From positions 62,001 through 126,000 of the forward strand of contig WPDH01000067.1 of NCBI GenBank assembly GCA_019137255.1: a stretch of DNA of 64,000 bases. The letters are read 5' to 3'. Below the pieces are notes generated by a model that did no database searches, had not been told where the DNA came from, and worked only from the letters and a program-made list of their open reading frames with translations. A program made the position numbers and the translations under genes. The DNA is from Corinectria fuckeliana. Taxonomy: Eukaryota; Ascomycota; Sordariomycetes; Hypocreales; Nectriaceae. This document shows, in pieces, positions 10,918-19,302 of the stretch; the first letter of the stretch is position 1; every line of letters begins with the position of its first letter.

Positions 10918-12565
10918 ATGTCGTTCTCAGCAGTCACCTCAATTGAGTTGACGTCTCTGCCCCTGGTCGCAAGGTATGCTTTCATCCAGCCCCCCATGCG
11001 AACCTAGGGGCAAAGTGAGAGAGCTGTACAAGATCAACAACTTTACTCTCCTCATGGCCGTGACCGACAGGATCTCCGCATACGAAGTCGTTTTATCCGC
11101 AGGCATCTCCGACAAGGGGACAATCCTGTGTCAGATATCAGGTCGGTCCTTGGATTCGTTGTCTGCCCCTTCTCGCTACCTCTCTAGAGACCAACTAAGC
11201 TGGGTGCTTTCGCTGCGGGCAACACCCCTAAGACAGCCCTTACGCTCACGGATACTGACACTGCGTAGCTCACTGGTTCTCGGTGCTCAGCGCCCAGATT
11301 CCAGACTTGAAGCATCACGTCTTGAGCCTGAACCCGCCGCCCGCCCCCCACGTTGTGTCGCTTGTCGAGAGGGCTGCCCTGCGAGGTCGGTGTATGCAAA
11401 TTCGAGCATTGAAGGTTTTCCCTGTCGAAGCTATAGGTTTGTGACTCACTCCATTTCTCCGGAAAATGCGCCAACCACAGAGAAAACAACAGTCCGGGCC
11501 GAGTAAGAGCCGCCCCCTTTGTATCCTGTCCGAGCTGACAAAAGTATCTCTCTAGGTATCAGAAAACGGGCACAGTTCACGGAATGCCGCAGCCAGCGGG
11601 CTTGCAGTGCTCCGAAAAGTTCCCGGGGGGTCCAATCTACACCCGTAAGTCCTCCCTGTGTTGAAGTCGCCCTTCTGGGCATACACTGGGAACCCACCCG
11701 GGCTTTCAAGACGTACTAACGTCGGGGTGATGGCGTCTACGAAAGCGCCAGCAGGCGAATCGGATGTCAACATCTCACCCGAGCAAGCACGACGTGAGTC
11801 TTCTTTTCAGCTCGAAGGTACCCCTCGTTTGGGCAATACTAATCCAACTGTGGCAGAAATCGTGGGTGACAAGTATGCGGACAAGATTGAAGTAAGCCTC
11901 CTCGCTTCAACCCAAATGCTTCCCCGGTGTCGTCGAGAGCACGTTCTCGAGAACAACCCCGGAATGTTCCTATCTACAAAACACTACTGACCTGAACGCG
12001 ATAGTCGCTGGCTTTGAGGCTGTATTCAGCCGCGCACGAGTACGCGGTAAGAAGTGTTACAAAGATCTCGACTAGCGGTTTGAGCTGACTTATAGTACAT
12101 AGTTGATAAAGGGTATCGTTGTGGCATAAGTATACTGATTCCCGAGGCATGCATCGCAGCTCCCAAACGCAACTCTTGACAATCTGGTATGAATAGTGTT
12201 AATCATTGAACGTAAAGCGATACCAAGTTTGAGTTTGGTCAGCTTCTGCCCCAATCTGGTCGCTTTCCGTTTTTGTCGGTCAAGAACAACCATCCTTCGA
12301 CAAACAGTATCTGAGGAACTAGCTTACAAGCACTGGGAACAAGGGCAAGGAAGGGGTAAGTTACATCCGGATACTTGCCGAACTTCATCTACGGCCTCCG
12401 AGATTCGGCTTCCTAGCCCCCAAAGACACGAGTAACGCTAATGTCTTCGTGTAGGTCGAGCTACCTGAGGGGATCATTCAGAAGACGCACCAGCTCTACG
12501 GTGAGGTTTTCGAGCGCTTGACGGGCCAGACACTAGAGCAATCCCTCGCAGCACTTGAAAATTAA
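10918..12565 (+). pseudogene. ADE1: SAICAR synthetase (ADE1) relic
   Basis: Exon by exon, this stretch reads as phosphoribosylaminoimidazole-succinocarboxamide synthase, step 7 of purine synthesis. Readable blocks include TSLPLVARGKVRELYK (exons 10918-10973 and 11008 on), VTDRISAYEVV, SAHWFSVL, LKVFPVEAIVR, KTGTVHGMPQPAGLQCSE, DVNISPEQARQIVGDKYADK, LRLYSAAHEYA, KGIVVA, DTKFEFG, EQPSFDKQYL and FERLTGQTLEQSL, with stop at 12563-12565. Lesions: the conserved GYITGSAW block between IVR and AEYQ is absent (junction 11497/11498). The acceptor before the STKAPAGES exon reads GG (11732-11733), not AG. The donor after KGIVVA reads AT (12126-12127), not GT. About 30 codons carrying the DEVLTPDSSRFWP region are missing between 12237 and 12276. 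A TAG at 12320-12322 replaces the tryptophan codon of the LRDWL motif. Several introns elsewhere still look normal. An intact ADE1 is expected elsewhere, because the pathway is normally needed. Confidence 0.88.
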
Positions 12566-13186
12566 GCTAGTCGCAGGCAGTTCAAGGGGCGGTATATGCC
12601 CGTATTCTCGTGCCTATCCAGACCAGTGAGCCCTTACTCCAGCAATTCCTCAGCCTAGGCAACGATGAAGACGCCTTTTAGAGCGAGAGAACGTAGTGCT
12701 CGACTAATACGAGAAGTCTAGAGTAGCAAGAAAACGCAGTTGTAATGCCAAGAGGTTGAAACCCAGAATTTTCTTAGATTCAGAACAGAACAGCCGTGTT
12801 GAGTAATTACAATTCAGGTATAATTAAGGATATTTCTCCCTTTTCCGGCACATCCAAAGCCACCGTGTCTTTTCTAGCCATATGCATTTAGACGCCCAAA
12901 CTTTCGTCACACTAGTGGCACGGAGGGGAGAACGCGCTCATATAAGTCAAAAGAATCCGAAACGCCATGCAATGGGTGTTGGTATCAAACAATGAAAATA
13001 GGGTTTCAAAACCAGAAACTTCAGATGACAGATGGGGTAATCAGGTACAACTCGTAAAGAGAGGCTCTGTTCATGAAGAAGCCGTCTCGGTAGTCATCAA
13101 AAGAGAGTATTAAAGCATTACCACGATTAAGAGGGTGTTGTCGAGCGGTGAGCCAGTCGATCAATCGAGGGAAGGAGGATGAGATA
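12566..13186. other. Spacer between ADE1 relic and Erf4-family gene
   Basis: A 621-nt stretch lies between two converging 3' ends. It is richer in A+T than its neighbours, with CAATTCAGGTATAATTAAGG near 12820. I see no coding potential or repeat, and it is probably 3' UTR and spacer. Confidence 0.4.
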
Positions 13187-14798
13187 TCATCTAGTGAGGC
13201 TGGGAACCGCTTCCAACGGCAAAGCCGTCCTCGAGTCGCCAGCAGTGGTGCTTGGGGCCGGGGCAATCTCTGGATCGGGTATTTGAATATCCAGCTGAGG
13301 CCGGAAGTTAGCTCTTTTTTTTCTCGAGTAGTTCAAAGAAGATTGTTCTTACCGTCATGTAGCCTGTTCGCCGGAGAGACATGAGCTTAGGTACCAGCGC
13401 CGGATCGTCAGACCCAATGGTTTTCTCCATCTCCAGATTCCACTTCTCAATCCACCGTTCTAGGTTGCTTAACCGGGACTTGATACCCGTCAAGCCAAAG
13501 TCGTCCCATAGCCACCCTGTCACGAGTCCGAGCATACTATCGATCATGTTCCTCATGCCATAGGGGTTGAAGGCGGGGATCAGCTCCGCGTTAAGCTTCT
13601 CAATAATCCGACGGAACTCCACTTCAGACAGGCCGGCGGGGTCCAGGATTTCGGGGTACAGGTTGGAAAAGGTAGGAGCCAGGTCGCCCTCGAGCAGCCA
13701 ATCTCTTCGAATCCGGATAATGCGAGTGCTCACGTATTCGGGAGAATCGATGGGAACGTGAGGGTTTATGTGCGGGTAGCAAGGATGCTGAGGGCCCCAT
13801 TCTCCAGCCGCGTCCGGCTCAACCTCCTCGCCCATAATGGAGGAATTCGACGAAGAAATGGCTGATCCGATGCCATCTCCGCCGGAAACGTTTGAGATGC
13901 GAGGATCCATGATATCTGGCCCACGCTCGAGATCATGGGAGAAGATATCCATCGGGGGATCTTGAGTCGTCATGATGGCTTTCCCCTTGCCCTTGTCAAG
14001 TTTGACTGGGACGTCGTTGAAGAAATCACCCTCCTGGTACGGTTGCCTGCTAGGCCCGGCCTCGGGTTCAGTGGGGGAGGTTCTGGGATTGCGAGTTCGC
14101 TTTTCGTCGTAAGAAGCTCGTACCGATCCAGGTAGACTCACGCGGTGATCGCTGCTCCCTTGGCGATCCACTTGCAAACTGGCACGGGCCGATATGGAAT
14201 GTCGGCTCTGACGCTGCTCGGGGAGCGTAAGAAGGGGGTAATCGCTGGCACCGGTTCCTATAGGATCGGCCTTGTGATGTGAGTCGTCGAGAGCGGGATG
14301 GAGAAGGGGAACGGACGGCGGAGGAGGTGTTGAAGGTCGCCGCTTGCGAGATGTGTGAGGACGGGGGGTCGAGTTTGTAGGGTTCCAGAGCCGGGCGGCC
14401 GAGAGTCGACGGACGCGACTCGGAGCTGGGCCAGCCGCACGGGGCCGGAATGGTGAGAGCGGGAAGACGGAGGTATCGTGGTCACGACCAGTAGGGTGTC
14501 TGCTGGAAGAGGGATACTGGTTCAATGCGGTAGCGGCAGCGATGGATAAGTTCACCGGGGATTTGTTGGTGCCGGGATAGGTGGGTTTCGGACGGGAGAC
14601 GGGATCTGGACGAGGCTTGACCGGCGCATCTAGGGAGGCCGGCACGGACGAGGGGGGCGCTCGGGATGGTGAAGGATCCGTGGGAAGCACGCTGTCGGCA
14701 CGGCCGCCGAGACGACCGCGCTGGGGAGATATGGCGGCGTCCTTGATCTCACGTGAACGTGAGCGAGGGCGTCGTGGATGTATCTCGGAGAGCGGGCA
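13187..14798 (-). CDS. Erf4 / Golgin A7 family protein (palmitoyltransferase subunit), 5' end unresolved
   Basis: The C-terminal third carries the Erf4/GOLGA7 domain: PHINPHVPIDSPEYVS, then RIRRDWLLEGDLAPTFSN, GLVTGWLWDDFG and RLSNLERWIEKWN. In yeast, Erf4 partners the DHHC protein Erf2 to palmitoylate Ras at the ER. The last two exons are clear: one ending at 13353 (donor GTAAGA after GYMT) and a final exon 13294-13187 that adds LDIQIPDPEIAPAP. The N-terminal part is proline-, serine- and arginine-rich and looks disordered. This frame is open upstream to a stop at 14799-14801 but has no ATG between that stop and the domain-bearing part, so an upstream exon must supply the start. An overlapping frame from an ATG at 15157 could do so through a splice at about 14740, but the implied intron (GTGAGA...CCCCAG, 32 nt) is unusually short. 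The coordinates given are the open frame, not a proven 5' end. Confidence 0.8.
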
Positions 14799-15691
14799 CT
14801 AATTGACGACGCACGGGGCTGTCGTTGGCGCAGTGCAGACGGTCGCCGTGGGGACTGGCGAGCAGCAAGAGGCGGAGGAGAAGGGTTGGGAGAGGATGCG
14901 GCGGTATCGGAGGAGGTGTTGGCGTCGATGGCGGAGGGGCCGTGGTCGTCGATTGCTGGACAGCGAAGGCAGAAGAATCTGCTATCGGCGCTGAAGAACA
15001 AAGGAGATGACGGAGAGAAGGAGTGAAAGTGGTCGAGGCCGACTGGCCAATGGCTGCGCGGGATTTCTCCGGCGATGTCGATTAGGAGTGCGTCCACAAG
15101 GGGTTTAGCGGACGAGGGGCAGATGCTGCTGGATGCTGATGCCCTGAAGGCCAGCATCCTCAGCTGCCTGAGCACCGCTGGAAGACCCTAAGGACCTACG
15201 TAGGTAGACCGCCGAGCGCGATAGGAGCCCGTGGAGGACACTGAACCAGCTCCCCCGTGGAGTGCTCAGAGAGCCTCAGAGTGCAGGTGGTGTTGTCGAC
15301 GTCCGACAATTGAAGCTGCCGGGTTCCGAGTCTGAGGTGGTGACAGTCCAAGATTGCTTCCCCGTCCTTTCTTTTTCTCCTTAGCCCGATAATCTCGTGA
15401 TTGCCAGTCCTTCTCTAGAATGGTTTCAAGCGGTGATGCAGAAACCACCGGTTCAGATACGGAGCGTCGGCCGCGGAAAGGTCACGGGAGGTGTAAGCCG
15501 ATATCCCTACTATGTAGAGTGGTGCACCTAGAGATGGTTCAAGATGAAGACGGCGAGGCCTTCAGGTATTGATTAATTACCTATGCAGCAGAATAACCAA
15601 CCGAAAAGGAGTTGAAGGAGGACTTGGCAACCCTTTTTAATGAATCGGCTGATGGAAGACGTCTCATCCAAAATAAAACTTTCTTAGGAAG
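14799..15691. other. Upstream region of Erf4-family gene
   Basis: This region probably holds the first exon and promoter of the Erf4-family gene. A minus-strand frame from an ATG at 15157 runs into the Erf4 gene in another phase and may be its first coding exon. An ACCTACGTAGGT palindrome lies at about 15194-15205. Nothing else is recognised. Confidence 0.35.
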
Positions 15692-16423
15692 TTATGCAAA
15701 ATGTCCCCAATTTCCTTTTTGGGACGGACTAGGTGTCCTTTTACCTGCAGTTGACACTAAGGATGTTGCAATGCCTGCAATGTAATCCTCACTCAACCTT
15801 GGTTGACACGCGACGGCTTCATCGGCCGGGCCATGATCCGTCCTATCATGACCAGTCCTATCATTGCCCGACCGGGGATCTCCAGATTTACGACGTCTAG
15901 TCCCGGATGCCCCGATTCCTTGGCCTGCGCTGCCGGGCCTGTAACCTTGGAAACTCTGCGTTCGTGCGGGCGGTGAGGCCGTCGTCTTCCATGATATATC
16001 CCTGTCTGTGCGTCGCCGTGCATGATGTGTAATACAAGGGCACAAGAGATTATCGTTAGATGACGATGAGGGGGTTTGCCATGCGACGCGAGAGGACTGC
16101 AATTCCTCGCAGAAGTTGCAGGTCTTTGGAGCAGTTGTCACGTCTTCGCCATTCTTCGTTCCCCTGTCTTTGCGACATGACACGGAAATATAACCCGAGA
16201 TACCTACCTCACTGACACTTACAATGTGCCAGGTGTCAGCGCGGGACCTAGACAGGGGAGACGGGCGCTGTCTACGTAGTATTCCGAGGCTCGGGTAGGG
16301 CGACCACCCTGCTAGAAATAACCAAGGTGCCAGGGGCTCGATTATCGTGTAGGATGGCATAGCAGCCATTAGTCCGGAGACCTGTATCAATACGCTTGTG
16401 GGGGTGAGATGTTTGTTCGGCAA
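15692..16423 (-). CDS. Uncertain ORF, no family recognised
   Basis: A 243-codon open frame runs without interruption. Its first 60 residues contain a hydrophobic stretch (PLAPWLFLAGW); the rest is basic, Ser/Thr/Arg-rich and low in complexity. A GTAAGT donor-like site follows ADTWHI, so the true product, if any, may be spliced. I recognise no domain. Length alone is weak evidence in this base composition, where shadow frames of similar length are common. It could equally be non-coding. Confidence 0.2.
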   Translation of the reverse strand: MPNKHLTPTSVLIQVSGLMAAMPSYTIIEPLAPWLFLAGWSPYPSLGILRRQRPSPLSRSRADTWHIVSVSEVGISGYISVSCRKDRGTKNGEDVTTAPKTCNFCEELQSSRVAWQTPSSSSNDNLLCPCITHHARRRTDRDISWKTTASPPARTQSFQGYRPGSAGQGIGASGTRRRKSGDPRSGNDRTGHDRTDHGPADEAVACQPRLSEDYIAGIATSLVSTAGKRTPSPSQKGNWGHFA

Positions 16424-16543
16424 GCCGGGGTTGGGAGTGAAGCCAGTCGGGTCTTGAGACGACTATTCCGGCTATAATATATGTCTATTCGGGCGCTAAA
16501 GCCCACGCGCCCTTCTCTACTATGTTGTTCTCTCTAATACAGA

Positions 16544-16599
16544 CCTAATACCGTGATGCAAGTAATGCCCTAATACCCTGGTGCCCTAATGCTCTGATG
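16544..16599. repeat. Degenerate tandem repeat with 15-nt unit
   Basis: Three copies of a 15-nt unit of the form CCTAATRCYSTGRTG occur at 16544-16558, 16569-16583 and 16585-16599, followed by a partial copy (CCTGGTG, 16601-16607). Copy spacing is 25 and then 16 nt. A minus-strand frame across it gives the repeated residues ALGHQGIRAL, which suggests the ORF there is an artefact of the repeat. Confidence 0.6.
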
Positions 16600-16953
16600 G
16601 CCTGGTGACCTGCGCCGCCTCTATTGATAGCAAGACCATGATTGAATGAGAAGACGAGGAAGAGAGTGGCAGCTGGGTAGGTAGGCACGCGATAACAGCC
16701 CGAGTAGAAACACATTGGATTGCATCCACGAACCTCTTCATCCCTTTCGATATAACGACCACATATGTACCACGTACCGCGAATGCCTGGCGCCAGAATA
16801 GCCTCGAATAAATACTGTCCAGCCGTAGTAAGGAAGCAATTATGAGAAACACTCACTCAAAACGTAAATAGATAACTTGCTCCCTGCGTGGTCCACCTAC
16901 CCTGCTGCGACCTAGTGTCTCGGAATTGAAGCTTCCAAGATTTATCAATTCGA

Positions 16954-17193
16954 TTGACTATCGCATTAGAGCGGTACAGCAAGCCTCAAGTTGCGATCAA
17001 GGGCGTAATGGTGGCTTTGGCGCTTATCTTCTCGATCGACAGCCTCATGGTTGCACATGTTGCCATTGACCCGGGAACCGCGAAAGTGGCTTCTAGAATG
17101 CCTGCGACATTGATTTTACTTGTTTTCGTCTTGAGCATGGTTGCGGGAGGTTGGATGCCACAGACTCAAGCCTCGAAACATCAATTAGATTAA
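16954..17193 (+). CDS. Possible small membrane protein, 79 aa
   Basis: An intact open frame from ATG to TAA encodes two clear hydrophobic segments (VMVALALIFSIDSLMVAHVAI and ATLILLVFVLSMVAG) separated by a short polar loop. The start is charged and the tail polar, which is a sensible two-helix hairpin topology. No family is recognised and no splice sites are needed. It could be a small orphan gene or a fragment of a larger decayed membrane protein. Confidence 0.3.
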   Translation: MTIALERYSKPQVAIKGVMVALALIFSIDSLMVAHVAIDPGTAKVASRMPATLILLVFVLSMVAGGWMPQTQASKHQLD

Positions 17194-17728
17194 TAAACAT
17201 ATTCAGCTGTGGCTGCACAAGCGACCCAAAGGCACTCAAGCACTCACTTATCAATTATCAGCATCTCTAACCGCGCTTCCGTTGGACAGGATTATCGCAG
17301 CTGCAGTCCATAACGGCGCCTCCCGTCACGATCGAGTACCGTTGAGACCACGGATGCAAGGGCAGGCCGCTTACACGTAGCTGAGCGCGAGTAGTGACGT
17401 CGTCGGTCGCACTGCTGGCAGGGCAATCATCAGTTCTATTACCAGTCGAGGTTACTCGCCCGCCACCATTCCAAATTCCACATTCCGTAGTAGCTTTATT
17501 TGAGTATTTTGGCGCCTCTTCTTGCCCTTCCCCTTGCCCTTCCCTTCCCTTCCCGTTTTGCCCGCCCCCGTCGTCGCGTGACCTTCCGTGGCCTTTGGTT
17601 GCGCCGCCCGCTACTACATCGCTCGCAACTCCAGCCTTAGGCCTACCATCCACCTCCCAATCCTCTCCCCCCCCCCCTCTCCCACGGCGCACCTCGTAGA
17701 TCCATCGTCGCAACCTAAGTAAGCAACC

Positions 17729-19302
17729 ATGGACGACAACCCGAGCCCTACCCCGGCTGCTGCGCGGCACAGACCCGCGTCCTCCGCCGCCAGCTCCGCC
17801 GTCAACGCCCCGCTTCCGGTGAACCTTCGGCGCGCGATGACGGCCTCGGCCGCCGTCGATGACGGACGCCGTCCGCGCCCGTCCATCCAAACGCACAGCC
17901 AGCAACCCTCCGCCGTCGATGCTTCATCGCCAACGGGCGAGGCGCCCCCGCGTCGCAGCTCCAACTTCTCCGAGTACAGCCTCGGCGAGGCCCGGGACCT
18001 GCTCAATCCCCAGCCCATCGGCCGTGGCGGCGCCGACCACCTCGCCATGAGCGACTCGTCGTCGTTGGCATCATTGTCGCTGGCGTTTGCCCTGCTGCCT
18101 GCGCTCGCCGGCGTACTTTTCAAGAACGGCAGCGCCGTCGTCACGGACGTTATGCTCCTGGGCTTGGCCGGCGTCTTTCTGCACTGGTCTGTGACACAGC
18201 CATGGTGAGTTGGATCGGCATATGCGCCTGCGTCTTTACGAGTGAACGACTTCTCACAAGCGGTGACGATAGGTCTTGGTACTATTCTGCACAGGAGGTG
18301 CGCATCCAACACGAAGCGGGCTCCGACAATGCCATTGAGGATGATAGCGACGGCGACTTTCCCTCCCCCGCACCAACGCATCACTCTCCGTTGGACCACG
18401 TCCCCGAAGACGAGCCTACCCAGCCCGAGGCCGAGGCCGAGGCCGAGGTTGAAGAAAAGGAAGCGAGGAAGCGGCCCACGGCCCAGCAACAGTCGGCGCT
18501 GGCGGAGCTCTACCTCTACGAGATCCTAGCCCTCGCCTCGTGCTTCATCCTCCCCCTCATCGGCGCCTACCTGCTGCATGCGATCCGATCTCAGCTCAGC
18601 CGACCATCTGAAGGCCTTGTTTCCAATTATAACTTGACCATCTTCCTGCTCGTGTCTGAACTCCGCGTGTTTTCGCACATGATCAAACTGGTCCAGTCAC
18701 GGACCCTTCACTTACAGCGAGTTGTGCAGGGCAATCCTGACGGATTCTCGACAACACACAACGCAGAACAATTGGAGGCCGTTCTACTGCGGCTGGAACG
18801 TCTCGAGTCGCGTCTCACGACCGAGGACAACTCTGTTGTGACAACAGGCAAGCCGGATTCGGCCAAACCCAAGCAGGAGAATGCCATTGCACGAGACGTG
18901 CGCAATGCCATACAACCCGAGCTCGACGCCCTCAACAGAGCTGTGCGTCGCTACGAGAAGAAGGCAACACTGCTGCAGTTCCAGACGGAGTCTCGTTTCT
19001 CCGGAGTTGATGCACGACTAGACGACGCCATAGCACTGGCTGCGAATGTTGCAAAGACCACTGCGTCCCACAAGAGTGTCTTCCTATGGGCCATCGAGTC
19101 CCTCATCGCCATGATTCTCCTACCCTTCAAAGCACTGTTGCAGATCCTGCTTCTCCCGCTGAGCACGCTCCTGGCACTGGCCAGCAAGAACAAGAAGAAA
19201 CCCCCCCCGGCGAAGACGTCGCGCAGCAGTCGCAGCGGGAAGGCTGGCGTGCAACCTAGATACAGTGGAGATCGACTGCCGGCAAGAGTTTCGAAGAGAT
19301 AG
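17729..19302 (+). CDS. Conserved-looking membrane/coiled-coil protein
   Basis: Exon 1 (17729-18204) and exon 2 (18273-19302) join in phase across a 68-nt GTGAGT...TAG intron, giving 501 aa. The first 100 residues are Ala/Pro/Ser-rich and probably disordered. Two hydrophobic helices follow (LASLSLAFALLPALAGVLF and MLLGLAGVFLHWSV), then an acidic linker with EAEAEAEVEEKEA. A third helix (ILALASCFILPLIGAYLL) comes next, then a charged helical stretch of about 150 residues with coiled-coil character (AVLLRLERLESRL). A hydrophobic pair near the C-terminus (IESLIAMILLPF, LQILLLPLSTLLALAS) ends in a basic tail. The ATG context CAACCATGG is good. I do not recognise the family; the architecture suggests an endomembrane or mitochondrial membrane organiser, which is inference only. 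Confidence 0.75.

Noticed and set aside
10918..12565. ADE1 relic as a functional gene with unusual splicing
   Set aside because: One lost acceptor could be bypassed in frame, but the missing 30-codon block, the lost donor and the in-frame TAG together leave no reading of a complete enzyme.
16545..16856. 103-codon minus-strand frame
   Set aside because: Its end is generated by the 15-nt tandem repeat and the rest has no recognisable feature.
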